From Chryseobacterium sp. MEBOG06 (GTDB lineage: Bacteria > Bacteroidota > Bacteroidia > Flavobacteriales > Weeksellaceae), in assembly GCF_021869765.1 (NCBI RefSeq), contig NZ_CP084580.1, forward strand, positions 1-64,000: a stretch of 64,000 nucleotides of DNA. The letters run 5' to 3'. Below, piece after piece: positions 1 to 8,632 of this stretch. The stretch's first letter is position 1; every line of letters begins with the position of its first letter. Position numbers and translations under genes: made by a program. The notes under the pieces are model-generated. The model made no database searches and had not been told where the DNA came from. It saw only the letters and a program-made list of their open reading frames with translations.

Positions 1-1919
1 ATAGGCCGTAATTTTGAGAAAGGACTCACGGTATTGAATACAATCTTAGGAGTTACAAAGTCGGTAAGTCCATCTCCGTTAAAGTCCCCCAACAGAATTG
101 GAGTAATAAGATTTCCGCTACTGTCGTAGCTAAGGTCATTTAAAATGTTGGCAGAAGACTGTCCGGCGATATCTCCAAAAGGCTTTATAGTCATATCGGT
201 TGTATTGATCTTGTAAATGCCGTATTGGTTTCCGGAGATAATCATGATTTCCGGAACCCCGTCGCCGTCCATTTCCAAAAGTCTGTAATTGTCTTCTGTA
301 AGCAGTAAAGAAGTTACAGCAAACTCTTTTCTTGTAATGATATCTCCGGTTTCTTTACCTACCTCATATAAGTATAGTTTTTGATTAGCCTGGGTAGTTC
401 CGCTGATGTATATAAGATCGAAAAGCCCGTCATTATTAAAATCTCCCGAAATAAACATTTTTTGTGCTATTCTAGGAGGTGTAGTATGGGTTGGCTGCCC
501 CTGAAACCCACCAGTCACCCAAGGAATAGATGGTCCCCCTGTTAATACTTTAGTTTTTCCGGTTTTTAAATCTTTGATTTCTATTAACCCCTGTTGAGAT
601 TCATTTGTTTTGGAAAGTGTATTGACAATGATTAGCTGATCGTTGGTTGTAATCTTACTATCATTAATTAATGTTTTTCCCGTAAAGATTCTCGTATGAG
701 CATTGACATAAGTGGCCGGAGTTATAGGACCATATGGACTGTTAAGGTAAAATATAGGATTTCTGATGCTTCCCGGCTCTGGAGGAGGGGGAGGAGGCCC
801 GCCAAACCCACCAGAAGGTCCGCTTCTAAAATCTGTAACCGTAGCTGAAACATAAAAAACATCATTTCCGCTGTTGTTGTAAATATTTCCGGCAGTAACA
901 TCTCCTAATCTGTGTGTACTTGCTGGAGTAGTAGCAAGCTGACGTTTCGTTACCTCAGCAATACCTGTGGAATTGGGAGAATTATAGTTGAAATTCAGTG
1001 GTCTAAGGCTTTCTCCTGCTTCATTGTATACATTAATTGTACGTAATCTTTCATTACTGTCAGAATCTATAAAGTCATAATTAAAAGTATATTTTCTGTA
1101 ATCTCCGGCATAGGTAGATCCGGTAATGATTTCAGAAATAAGTTTGCTGTTAATGTATTGTTGTCCGTTTCTATAGATTATTGCAATCTTTTTACGGTCT
1201 TTGTATAGAACCTTTAGATAAAATTTGTCCGTATTTGCATTGGTGCCTCCGTAGGAAATTTTATCCAGCTTAGGAGTGTTATTCGTAACAGTATAGGTAT
1301 AGTGGATCTCATTGTCAAATGAGTCTGAGATTTTCACCACATAATGCTGTCCCGGGGAAAGCTCTTGATACCAGGCTATTTTCCCATCAGTGTATTGAAC
1401 AGTAAAACTAGAACTTCCGGAAGATTTAGTGATCTTTATCTTAGAAGAATTTTGGGTAATGTATTCTGTATCAGATTTTTTTAATAATCTTTGTCCATCC
1501 AGGTAAAAAGGATCATTTTCATTAAATTGCGGTCCTATTGTAATTCCATCCAGATACTTACTTTTTCCTCCTCTGCTTATGATAGACAGGCCTGCTAAGT
1601 TCCATCCCCATCCGGCATTTCCGTTTCCTCCCTGGCTGCTGTAAGCCAAGGCTACATTAGGTTGAAAATTATTCAGCCCTTTTAAGGTTTCCACAGGAAC
1701 GGTGTAAGTAAGTGATCCTCCTTCGCTGACAGACATTTCTGATTTTACAGAAGGAATAAGACTGTAGTCTGCCGGAATGTTCTTTGAAGAATTAGATTGA
1801 TTTTCTTTATATCCTGAAGTATTATATTCAAGAGATACGGAAGTTGCCTGCTGAGCCCGCACAAATTGTGCTAAAAATAGAAGCGTAACAACTCCAAGAA
1901 ATTTTATATTTTTTATCAT
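1..1919 (-). CDS. SpvB/Tc-toxin-like secreted protein with VCBS/FG-GAP repeats (3' part beyond window)
   Basis: Only the N-terminal ~639 residues are in the window; the reading frame is open to base 1. Residues 1-23 form a signal peptide ending in RAQ. Residues ~50-118 match the SpvB / TcdB-TcaC N-terminal module (GGSLTYTVPVETLKG, then ALAYSSQGGNGNAGWGWNLAG), the usual start of Tc B-subunit and RHS-type toxins. A proline-rich linker (PPPPPPEPG) lies near residue 375. Two FG-GAP/VCBS calcium-loop motifs follow (SGDFNNDGLFD near 495, LGDFNGDGLTD near 612), as in the propeller part of Tc proteins. The ATG at 1919 is chosen because it begins the signal peptide. It follows two minus-strand genes for exported proteins with short gaps, so it is probably the last gene of one operon. 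RHS repeats and a toxic C-terminus are predicted to the left but are not visible. The family is fairly certain; toxicity is inference. Confidence 0.82.
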   Translation of the reverse strand, partial: MIKNIKFLGVVTLLFLAQFVRAQQATSVSLEYNTSGYKENQSNSSKNIPADYSLIPSVKSEMSVSEGGSLTYTVPVETLKGLNNFQPNVALAYSSQGGNGNAGWGWNLAGLSIISRGGKSKYLDGITIGPQFNENDPFYLDGQRLLKKSDTEYITQNSSKIKITKSSGSSSFTVQYTDGKIAWYQELSPGQHYVVKISDSFDNEIHYTYTVTNNTPKLDKISYGGTNANTDKFYLKVLYKDRKKIAIIYRNGQQYINSKLISEIITGSTYAGDYRKYTFNYDFIDSDSNERLRTINVYNEAGESLRPLNFNYNSPNSTGIAEVTKRQLATTPASTHRLGDVTAGNIYNNSGNDVFYVSATVTDFRSGPSGGFGGPPPPPPEPGSIRNPIFYLNSPYGPITPATYVNAHTRIFTGKTLINDSKITTNDQLIIVNTLSKTNESQQGLIEIKDLKTGKTKVLTGGPSIPWVTGGFQGQPTHTTPPRIAQKMFISGDFNNDGLFDLIYISGTTQANQKLYLYEVGKETGDIITRKEFAVTSLLLTEDNYRLLEMDGDGVPEIMIISGNQYGIYKINTTDMTIKPFGDIAGQSSANILNDLSYDSSGNLITPILLGDFNGDGLTDFVTPKIVFNTVSPFSKLRP

Positions 1920-2003
1920 ACGAAACTGATTATGATCTTATAGATATTATTATGATAGTAAAGGCCATGAGCGGGTATGCTATGGCGCATTATGATTTTT
2001 TTA

Positions 2004-3182
2004 TTAGCGTTTCAAAATGTTTTTACCTACAAGTTGTCCGGTGTTCAATGTAAAGTTGGCTACATATACTCCCGTTATCTGGTTTCCTAAGCTGAAACTG
2101 AAGTTAAAATTTGAAGAATCCTGTAAATTATTTTTGGTAAAAAGAAGAGCTCCTGTACCACTGAATACCTGAACAGAAGTTACTTTTCCTTGGGCAATAC
2201 CTGTAATACTTACGTTCACAATATCTGAAGTAGGGTTTGGAGACAGCTGGATTGCCATTTTGATTTGTTCCAGATGATCTCCCGTATTTTTATTTTCTGC
2301 AGATTGGTCAGATAATTCTGAAATGGTCTTTAAGACACCCGTGTTTAAAGCTGAGCTGTTACCGGCTTCATCAAAATTGAACTTTTTACTTCCTGAAGTT
2401 GGCCCCACATTAAAAGATTGAGAAATATAAGGAATATCAATATTACATTTATTATCTATCAGATCTCCGGCGTTTGAATCCCATGTGAGAATATCATAAT
2501 TCTGAGCTAAAATATTTCCTACATAGTCCTCCAGCGGTTTAATGGGAGGTTTAATAGTAGCTACCAATGGGTTAGGGAATTGAGGTGTATTAAAATCATA
2601 CTGCCAGTCTTTTACCTCATAAAATATACTTGGGTTGGCGACAGCATCAAATCCTGCAGAAATCCCCATATTGTTGCCTTCCTGTTGGAAAGAAACTCCG
2701 GAAGCAACATATTCCTGGCTTATATTGTGACCAGCAACTGTTTTGGCTATCAGAGCAATACTTTCGTCTGTATTACTTAACTTAATGACATTCTGATAGA
2801 TAATTTGGTCCTCCTTACCTTGTGTCGTTGAAAAAAAAGTTGGAAAATAGTCCCCTCCGGAATTATTGTTTGCAACCACAACCATAAATTGTCCGGACTT
2901 TATTATTTTGTCCGGCAGATCAAAACTTCCTTCATTATCCCTTAACTTCCAGTCTTTAAGATTTAAATCGGTGTCGCTGGCATTAAAAATTTCAATGAAT
3001 TCCCCACGATGTCTTTTTCTTAGCTTTTCAAACAAATCAGGGCTAGGATTTTGATATGGACCATAGTTGATATCTATGTATTCCGAATAAGGCGTATCTC
3101 TGTAGACCTCAGTGATGATTAGCTGAGCAGATGATAAAAGAGGTAATAATAGAAATATCCCTCCAAATAATTGTTTTTTCAT
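2004..3182 (-). CDS. lamin-tail domain protein with T9SS type A sorting domain
   Basis: A 392-residue exported protein. A signal peptide (1-19, ending SSAQ) is followed by a lamin-tail-like domain at ~20-150 (LIITEVYRD, GEFIEIFNASDTDLNLKDWKLRD, with a VVVAN strand), a beta-sandwich common in secreted bacterial proteins and nucleases. No nuclease motif is visible. The last ~80 residues are a type A CTD (LSPNPTSDIVNVSI ... GVYVANF ... GKNILKR), which directs export through the T9SS and attachment at the cell surface. It sits 16 bp downstream of the TPR-like gene and 84 bp upstream of the SpvB-like gene, suggesting co-transcription. Its function is unknown; it could be a surface anchor or partner of the SpvB-like protein, which is inference. 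Confidence 0.85.
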   Translation of the reverse strand: MKKQLFGGIFLLLPLLSSAQLIITEVYRDTPYSEYIDINYGPYQNPSPDLFEKLRKRHRGEFIEIFNASDTDLNLKDWKLRDNEGSFDLPDKIIKSGQFMVVVANNNSGGDYFPTFFSTTQGKEDQIIYQNVIKLSNTDESIALIAKTVAGHNISQEYVASGVSFQQEGNNMGISAGFDAVANPSIFYEVKDWQYDFNTPQFPNPLVATIKPPIKPLEDYVGNILAQNYDILTWDSNAGDLIDNKCNIDIPYISQSFNVGPTSGSKKFNFDEAGNSSALNTGVLKTISELSDQSAENKNTGDHLEQIKMAIQLSPNPTSDIVNVSITGIAQGKVTSVQVFSGTGALLFTKNNLQDSSNFNFSFSLGNQITGVYVANFTLNTGQLVGKNILKR

Positions 3183-3198
3183 GGTTAGTTAGGAGAAA

Positions 3199-4530
3199 TT
3201 ATACTTTATTTAAATACTTTTGAAGTTTCTCAATATAAATGGATTTGGAAAAATTTCTGTTTTGGTTAAGCTGTGCAATTTTTTGCTCCCAGGAATCTGA
3301 ACTTGTTGTGAGATCCTTTGCATTTATTACCAGATAGAGGTATTTCTGTGTTATATTTTCCTGACTAGTTTTCTTCAAGTATCTTATCACTAAAGTATTA
3401 ACTGAATCTATAATAGAAGTGTTTTTAATTCCTGCTTTTGTCTTCAGCAAAACATTAAGTTTGTTTTCAGCCTCCGTGGTTTGATTTTGCAGCAGGTAGA
3501 AATCTATTTTTTTACATTGTAGAATAAACTCTTGATTCTCATCCGTTTTCTTTTGTTCCATATCAGAAAGAAGTAGCTGAAGTTTTGATGAATTCGAAGG
3601 CTGAGATTTTTTAGCGGCATTATAATATGAAGCGGCACTCCAGAAATTCTGTCTTACAGTGTGATTTTTTTCCTCCATGGCCAGCAGCGTTTGGAAATCT
3701 CTCTTTTGTTTACCAAGTCTTCTGATCCAATAAACCGCTGACCGATCTTTAGGATATAGACTATGATACTCTTTGGCAAGTACAATTGCCTGATCGGAGC
3801 CATTGCTTTTTATATTTCTTTTGATAAGAATAAGATAGAGTTCCCTGATATGATTCTCTCTTTCCTTTTTATAGGGCTTATTCTTAAGCTGAGTAAGTTT
3901 CGTAGAGAGCTGATCATTGGTTAAAAGATCAAACCGTGCCTTGAAAAGTTTTTGATTTTGTTTGTGAAGCTGTTTTATATTGGTGTTCTTTTTATGATGA
4001 AGATCACCGGCATTGAAAGAAATCAGCTTATTTACCTTTGCAAGTTGATGCTGTAAACATTTATCATCAGGGTGCTGCAAAGCAAGTTCGGAAAGTTTAT
4101 TTTGTGCTACAGAAAGAAGATTTTTATTCTTCAACCTACTGACCTTTTTATTTCCTGTAGCTATTTTTATATACTGGCTATATAGCCTTTGCTTCAGTTC
4201 TTTATTCTCAGGATACTGTTGAACCGCTGTTTCCAAAATCTGGAGATAAGCGGATTCCTGTTTGGGTTTTTGAAAAATACATCGCCGTAACCCATCATAA
4301 GCTCTTACCTCCTGAGGACGGCTGGATATTATCTGTTCATACTTTCCTTTTGCCTTTGCCCATTTTTTCTCCTTGCAAAACGTCTTAGCACTCTTGAGAA
4401 GAGTATTGATGTCGTCATTTGTCAGGAAATTTTGCGGACTTAAGGTGCTTTTTGAAAAAAAGAAGGAAGGAATAAGCAACGAACCAGCACTCAACGCTGA
4501 AAGTTGCAAAAATCGTTTTCTAGAAACCAT
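3199..4530 (-). CDS. exported TPR-like helical repeat protein
   Basis: A 443-residue protein I cannot assign to a named family. The N-terminus (SRKRFLQLSALSAGSLLIP) resembles a Tat signal in which the second Arg is Lys, followed by a hydrophobic stretch; it could equally be a Sec signal or anchor. The rest is almost wholly helical and Lys/Gln rich, with TPR-like periodicity (for example AKAKGKYEQIISSRPQEVRAY near 57-77 and LQILETAVQQYPENKELKQRL near 95-115). Such proteins usually act as interaction scaffolds in the periplasm. It is first in a probable operon with the lamin-tail and SpvB-like genes, so a role in folding, export or assembly of those proteins is reasonable but unproven. The start is fixed by the signal-like sequence. 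Confidence 0.75.
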   Translation of the reverse strand: MVSRKRFLQLSALSAGSLLIPSFFFSKSTLSPQNFLTNDDINTLLKSAKTFCKEKKWAKAKGKYEQIISSRPQEVRAYDGLRRCIFQKPKQESAYLQILETAVQQYPENKELKQRLYSQYIKIATGNKKVSRLKNKNLLSVAQNKLSELALQHPDDKCLQHQLAKVNKLISFNAGDLHHKKNTNIKQLHKQNQKLFKARFDLLTNDQLSTKLTQLKNKPYKKERENHIRELYLILIKRNIKSNGSDQAIVLAKEYHSLYPKDRSAVYWIRRLGKQKRDFQTLLAMEEKNHTVRQNFWSAASYYNAAKKSQPSNSSKLQLLLSDMEQKKTDENQEFILQCKKIDFYLLQNQTTEAENKLNVLLKTKAGIKNTSIIDSVNTLVIRYLKKTSQENITQKYLYLVINAKDLTTSSDSWEQKIAQLNQNRNFSKSIYIEKLQKYLNKV

Positions 4531-4876
4531 AAAGTTCGTGGAAATTAGTGTTTTTTTTAAAAGAAAAGGGAAGGTAGGTTGCTACTACTGAATAATAGGC
4601 CTGTTCTTTCGGTTTAACTTTAATAAACTCTTAATCGTTTTCCTTCCCTTAACGGGGGCAAAATTAATCAAAATTATTAATTCAGGAAAAATATTTCACA
4701 AGATGTTTGTTATTTTTTTGTTACGGTCATCATTTTATAATGAGGCTAAATATTTTCCTCAGCTCAAATCTTGTGGAAAATCCATTTTCCCAGTTTATCT
4801 TTGTTTATGATTTTTGGAATTTTAGTTCTGTTTTTTAACTCTAAATTCCCGATTTTATGGAAATTTTTTCTTAGTG
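4531..4876. other. divergent intergenic region with candidate promoter for the SpvB-like operon
   Basis: There is no gene in this 346-bp gap. On the minus strand two copies of the -7 consensus (TAATTTTG) lie at 4659-4666 and 4669-4676, about 130-145 bp before the TPR-like start codon, so a long leader is possible. No well-spaced -33 TTG accompanies them. A 7-bp inverted pair, GGGAAGG near 4570 and CCTTCCC near 4645, could fold the leader. On the plus strand I see no clear promoter for the small gene at 4877. Confidence 0.35.
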
Positions 4877-5137
4877 ATGGGATATTTATCGTATGTTAAA
4901 AAATTTCTATCTAGAAAAGATTTAGAATCTCTTAAGTTTAAATATAATGAAGATGACTATTTCGAATCACTGGAATTTGGTGTAATGAGCCCTTTTACAC
5001 AAATAGATGATCTTGTTGAGAAGTCTCTGATGGGGAAACACTATTCGAAAAACGGAGATAAGTATGTAGTAAATTCTGATAGTGGAATAGAATACATTGA
5101 AGCAACTTCTGACTTTGTTAAAGTAGGGCAAACATGA
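4877..5137 (+). CDS. small hypothetical protein
   Basis: An 86-residue acidic soluble protein, not recognised. ATG at 4877 is taken as start; the preceding GTG at 4874 is in frame and possible. The composition (many Glu/Asp/Lys, ordered aromatics, ending DFVKVGQT) is protein-like, and it looks better than the hydrophobic frame antisense to it. It stands alone between the divergent SpvB-like operon and the universal stress gene. Nothing suggests function. Confidence 0.5.
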   Translation: MGYLSYVKKFLSRKDLESLKFKYNEDDYFESLEFGVMSPFTQIDDLVEKSLMGKHYSKNGDKYVVNSDSGIEYIEATSDFVKVGQT

Positions 5138-5237
5138 AAATGTCAAAAAGATTTCGCTGATATTTTTAACCATCTTCAGGTAGTTTTTCATTGTTCGAAA
5201 ACATACAGAAAGGTTTTCTAGAATATTAGTAATAAAA

Positions 5238-5270
5238 AACATGACCAGGAAATATTTCCCGGTCATGTTA
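5238..5270 (-). terminator. rho-independent terminator after the universal stress gene
   Basis: Read on the minus strand, arms AACATGACC and GGTCATGTT with further G/C pairs enclose an AT-rich loop and are followed by TTTTTTATT. The position ~75 bp after the stop of the gene at 5345-6169 fits. It can also fold on the plus strand after the small gene at 4877, but without a good T-run. Confidence 0.75.
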
Positions 5271-5344
5271 AACAAGATTAAGTGTAAAATTTAGTCTTTA
5301 TGGGCAAAAAGGATAATTCAAATGATAAAGATTTTTATTGATTC

Positions 5345-6169
5345 TTAATCTGTGTTTAGGGGAATTGACAATAAAGGAATTTTATTTTTATAAGTCATAA
5401 TAGAGGTTTTACTTCTGTGAAAAATAGACTCCAGAAGATTGTACTGAAAAGGAACCATTGTCAGGAGATCCGGATTGGTTAACCTGATTTCCTCTTCAAT
5501 AGCTTTGATTATCTCTATGGCTTTAACCATTTTAAAACTGTATTTAATATCATTCATATCATATACGGAGTTGAGATCAGTATCATGAATTACCTCTGCA
5601 AAGTCTTCCAGATTCTCACTTACATTGAAGATCTCAATATCAGAATTAAACTCCTTTACGAAATAATAGAGATCATTCATGGCTGACCAGGTCATGCTTT
5701 TGTGGGTTTCATAAGCAAAAAGGATTTTGCTTATTCCAGTGTATTCTATATGGGAAGGAACAATTAAGACAGGTTTTTTGATTTGATGAACAGCCTTCGT
5801 AACAGTATTTCCTAAAAGTCTTTGTTCAAGAGTTTTATCTGCCATTCCCATCACTATAAAACTACAGTCGTGGGTACCAATACATTTTTCCAGTTCTTCT
5901 ATAAAATTACCGGAAGCCAGGTAATATTCTGCTTTAATAGCATATACGGTATTGATCTCGGTCACTTTATCTTCCATTTTCTTTTGATTTTTAATCGTCT
6001 GAGAGTAGAAAAAATCTGCAGACGCCTGAGCATTCAGAGCATGAATAGAAATCGTTTGTAGGTTGAAAAGAAGGATACTATATTTATTTTCCTTAGCCAG
6101 AGACGCTGCATAATGAATGGCATTTTCAGCTTCCCGGGAAAAATCTGTGCAGACAATTATTACTTTCAT
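5345..6169 (-). CDS. tandem-domain universal stress protein
   Basis: A 274-residue cytoplasmic protein with two UspA-fold halves. The first (1-140) is typical: KVIIVCTDFSREAENAIHYAASLA at the N-terminus, then VMGMADKTLEQRLLGNTVTKAVHQ and PVLIVP, which correspond to the nucleotide-binding loop and last strand of the family. The second (~147-274; ISKILFAYETHK ... LLTMVPFQYNLLESIFHRSKT ... IPLLSIP) is more diverged and lacks a clear Gly-rich loop. The length is normal for Bacteroidetes tandem Usps. Such proteins respond to stress, often binding ATP. The gene is divergent from the LytS-type kinase, and the shared upstream region carries LytTR-type repeats, so it might share that control. Confidence 0.9.
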   Translation of the reverse strand: MKVIIVCTDFSREAENAIHYAASLAKENKYSILLFNLQTISIHALNAQASADFFYSQTIKNQKKMEDKVTEINTVYAIKAEYYLASGNFIEELEKCIGTHDCSFIVMGMADKTLEQRLLGNTVTKAVHQIKKPVLIVPSHIEYTGISKILFAYETHKSMTWSAMNDLYYFVKEFNSDIEIFNVSENLEDFAEVIHDTDLNSVYDMNDIKYSFKMVKAIEIIKAIEEEIRLTNPDLLTMVPFQYNLLESIFHRSKTSIMTYKNKIPLLSIPLNTD

Positions 6170-6249
6170 TGTACCGGATTTGATACTGCAAAACTATCAT
6201 AGAAGGGTTTATCTTCTGTAAAAAACAATGTGATATTGCATAAAACGAT

Positions 6250-6315
6250 GATGAAATGTCGTTTTCAGGTGATGAAACGTTAGAATTCATTTTAAGTCTT
6301 CTATTTAACGTTTCA
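6250..6315 (+). promoter_or_regulatory. candidate LytTR binding repeats upstream of the two-component genes
   Basis: GATGAAATG at 6250-6258 and GATGAAACG at 6271-6279 are direct repeats with a start-to-start distance of 21 bp (9 bp plus a 12-bp spacer), the classical arrangement for LytTR-domain regulators. A third copy, in the other orientation, is TAACGTTTCA at 6306-6315, the exact complement of TGAAACGTTA at 6273-6282. The reverse complement of the repeat before the efflux operon (GGTGAAGCGTA) shares G-TGAA-CGT with these. This supports autoregulation; binding is inferred. Confidence 0.6.
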
Positions 6316-6398
6316 AACATGGTTTTAGCGGTCTCGTTTAAAAGGCGGGAGTGCCATATAAAATCTATTTCTATATTTACAATCATAAATCCCCGGAT

Positions 6399-7517
6399 AT
6401 GAACAGGATTTCGAAAATCAGGAAAAAAATAGTACGGAATAAAAAAATACTCTCTACCATGAAGAGAAGACTGGTGATCTGGACGGTGGCCATCATCACT
6501 TTCTGTGTTTTTTCCTATCTGATCAATCCGTTTGATCCCCATTGGGAAGGCTATTTTGAGTCGCCCTGGCAAACCATTGTAGAAGATTTATTGTGGGTGT
6601 TTTTCTTCTCAGTTATCATTTCCGAGGTCAGTATTTCTATTGATGGAATCCTCAACAGGCTGCTTCCCTGGAGAAACAGAACCATAAAAAGGCTATTGAT
6701 CCAGGGAAGTCTTCAGATCATTGGGAGTATCCTTATGGTAATTGTTATTAATTTCATTATCGAAAGTACATCTGAAAGCCTGCCGGAGATGGATTCCCGG
6801 AAAGAATATACTTTATTGGGACAGTGGGTGGCAACTAATATTATTATATCTCTTATTATCAGTGCTTTTAATACCGTAGATTACCTTTTGGCTAACTGGA
6901 AAAAAACAGCAGTAGAAGCGGCTCAGCATAAACTGAGAGCGTCAAAACACAAACAGGCAGCAATGGCAGCAGAACTTCAGGCTCTTAAATTACAGATAGA
7001 TCCCCATTTTATTTTTAACAACCTCAGTGTTTTATCTGAGCTTATCCTGGAGGACCAGCAGCTAGGATATGAATACTCAGAAAAATTTGCCAGAGTGTAT
7101 CGCTATCTTCTCGTTAATTCCAAAAAAGACATCATCGCTTTAGAGGAAGAGCTCAAATTTTTAGATTCTTATATTTTTTTAATCGAAAAAAGAATAGGAG
7201 AGGGAGTTATCTTTACCATTGACATTGAAGAAGAATACAAACCAATGTATACCCTTCCCTTATCACTGCAGCTACTGGTGGAAAATGCCATTAAACACAA
7301 TCAGACCTCAAAAGCAAATCCATTAAAAATAAAAGTATACACACTTCCCACTAAAGAACTGGTTGTTTCCAACAGCGTTTTACCACTGATTAATAAACCT
7401 GATTCCTCAGGAGTAGGGCTCACCAATATTATTACACGTTATGAGATCCTCGGATACACAAAACCCATCATAGAACAAACTGAAAATCAATTTATCGTAA
7501 AACTTCCCCTGATATGA
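6399..7517 (+). CDS. LytS/YehU-type sensor histidine kinase
   Basis: Membrane sensor kinase of the His_kinase (PF06580) family. Four transmembrane helices occupy roughly the first 175 residues, with little periplasmic domain, then a short coiled linker leads into the kinase. The phosphoacceptor motif QIDPHFIFNNLSVLSELI places His at ~203, and the ATPase N-box LLVENAIKHN lies near 296. ATG 6399 is preferred; GTG 6351 and ATG 6459 (MKRRLVIWTV, directly before helix 1) are in-frame alternatives. Its stop overlaps the regulator's ATG by 4 bp, so the two are translationally coupled. It should phosphorylate the LytTR regulator that follows. The signal is unknown; the position before an RND pump suggests membrane or drug stress (inference). 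Confidence 0.93.
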   Translation: MNRISKIRKKIVRNKKILSTMKRRLVIWTVAIITFCVFSYLINPFDPHWEGYFESPWQTIVEDLLWVFFFSVIISEVSISIDGILNRLLPWRNRTIKRLLIQGSLQIIGSILMVIVINFIIESTSESLPEMDSRKEYTLLGQWVATNIIISLIISAFNTVDYLLANWKKTAVEAAQHKLRASKHKQAAMAAELQALKLQIDPHFIFNNLSVLSELILEDQQLGYEYSEKFARVYRYLLVNSKKDIIALEEELKFLDSYIFLIEKRIGEGVIFTIDIEEEYKPMYTLPLSLQLLVENAIKHNQTSKANPLKIKVYTLPTKELVVSNSVLPLINKPDSSGVGLTNIITRYEILGYTKPIIEQTENQFIVKLPLI

Positions 7518-8278
7518 AGCTTAATAAAATTTTAATCATCGAAGACGAAAAGCCCAATGCAGACAGGCTGAAAAGACTTTTGCTAAAACTGAGACCCAAC
7601 GCAGAAATTGTAGCTGTAGAAGACTCCATTACCTCATCCGTTAATTGGCTTGAAAATAATCCGGCACCTGATATGATCATGATGGATGTACGTTTGGCAG
7701 ATGGCTTAAGCTTCGAAATTTTTAATAAGTTTGAGGTAAGAAGTCCTGTGATTTTCACAACCGCATATGATGAATATGCAGTTCAGGCATTTAAATACAA
7801 CAGCATAGATTATCTCCTGAAACCCGTGGAAGAAGAAGAGCTTGATATTGCCCTCAGACGCTACGAAACCTTTATAGAAACAGTGCCATTCGTAGGAACA
7901 GCGATTGAAGGACTTCTGAATTATATCCAGCCTAAAGATTACAGAAAGCGATTTCTTATTGCCCATCGGGATGGTTATAAAACCGTTCTGGCTGAAGACA
8001 TTTTATACTTCTATACAGAACTTGGAATGAGCAAAGCAATGCTGGCCACCGGAATTGTTGAAAATGTTCCGCAAACTCTTGAAGAACTTGAAAAACAGTT
8101 AGATCCTAAATCTTTTTTTAGGGCGAACAGGCAGTTTATCATTCATATTGACTCTGTAAAACAGATTTCTAACCATTTTAACGGAAAACTTAAACTGGAA
8201 CTTCGTAAACAGCCTGAAATGGAGGTTATTGTAAGTCGTGAAAAAGCTTCCACATTCAAATCCTGGATGGATTATTAA
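7514..8278 (+). CDS. LytTR-family response regulator
   Basis: 254-residue DNA-binding response regulator. The receiver domain (1-~120) has the acidic cluster EDE at 10-12, phosphoacceptor Asp58 in MMDVRLADG, Thr82/83 and Lys103 in LLKP, so all catalytic residues are present. The C-terminal LytTR domain (~145-250) shows the family features: RFLIAHRDGYKTV, DILYFYTE, the FFRANRQFIIHIDSV strand and LELRKQPEMEVIVSREKASTFKSWM. LytTR proteins bind pairs of ~9-bp direct repeats spaced one further helical turn apart, and such pairs are visible upstream of its own operon and upstream of the efflux operon. It is the best candidate activator of that pump. Confidence 0.95.
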   Translation: MKLNKILIIEDEKPNADRLKRLLLKLRPNAEIVAVEDSITSSVNWLENNPAPDMIMMDVRLADGLSFEIFNKFEVRSPVIFTTAYDEYAVQAFKYNSIDYLLKPVEEEELDIALRRYETFIETVPFVGTAIEGLLNYIQPKDYRKRFLIAHRDGYKTVLAEDILYFYTELGMSKAMLATGIVENVPQTLEELEKQLDPKSFFRANRQFIIHIDSVKQISNHFNGKLKLELRKQPEMEVIVSREKASTFKSWMDY

Positions 8279-8632
8279 TGAGATAAATAAGAACACGGAA
8301 GATAAAACTACATTTGCCAGAGATGTACAAAACCTTTATTATTCGTACATCCACGACCAAAAAAGAGACTACTTGAAATCTCTGATTTTCTTGTGTCTTA
8401 AACATCATATAAATAAGATACTTTGCTGCTCTGCGATTTTCGCCGTCCTCTTTCCATTTTTAGCCCTGTCAAAAAAACAAAAATCAGTAAAATTTCAGAC
8501 TAAAATTCCCTTTTCCTTTCATTTTTCCTGTCATACGCTTCACCTGCGATTAATTACGCTTCACCAGATTTCCGGATGAATATCCTTAATAGATGAAGTT
8601 ATTTTGCAGTGTAAAATTTAAAAGCAAATGTT
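8279..8632 (+). promoter_or_regulatory. regulatory region before the efflux operon with LytTR-type direct repeat
   Basis: A 354-bp gap without a convincing gene. The key feature is an exact 11-bp direct repeat, TACGCTTCACC, at 8534-8544 and 8555-8565, period 21 bp, as expected for a LytTR dimer. A near-consensus -7 box (TTATTTTG, 8599-8606) lies ~33 bp downstream and has no -33 TTG, as expected of an activator-dependent promoter. Farther upstream are an inverted repeat (GATGTAC 8322-8328 / GTACATC 8345-8351) and a lone TACATTTG (8309-8316) of doubtful meaning. Confidence 0.6.

Noticed and set aside
4967..5275. Minus-strand 102-codon ORF antisense to the small gene at 4877
   Set aside because: Phe/Cys/Ile-rich shadow composition, and the universal stress gene's terminator lies inside it.
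6126..6572. Minus-strand 148-codon ORF opposite the kinase start
   Set aside because: It overlaps the universal stress gene start and the kinase on the other strand, and shows no family features.
8238..8579. Plus-strand 113-codon ORF overlapping the LytTR gene end
   Set aside because: It begins inside the regulator gene in another frame, is rich in His/Phe/Cys runs, and covers the LytTR-type repeats, so it is better explained as regulatory DNA.
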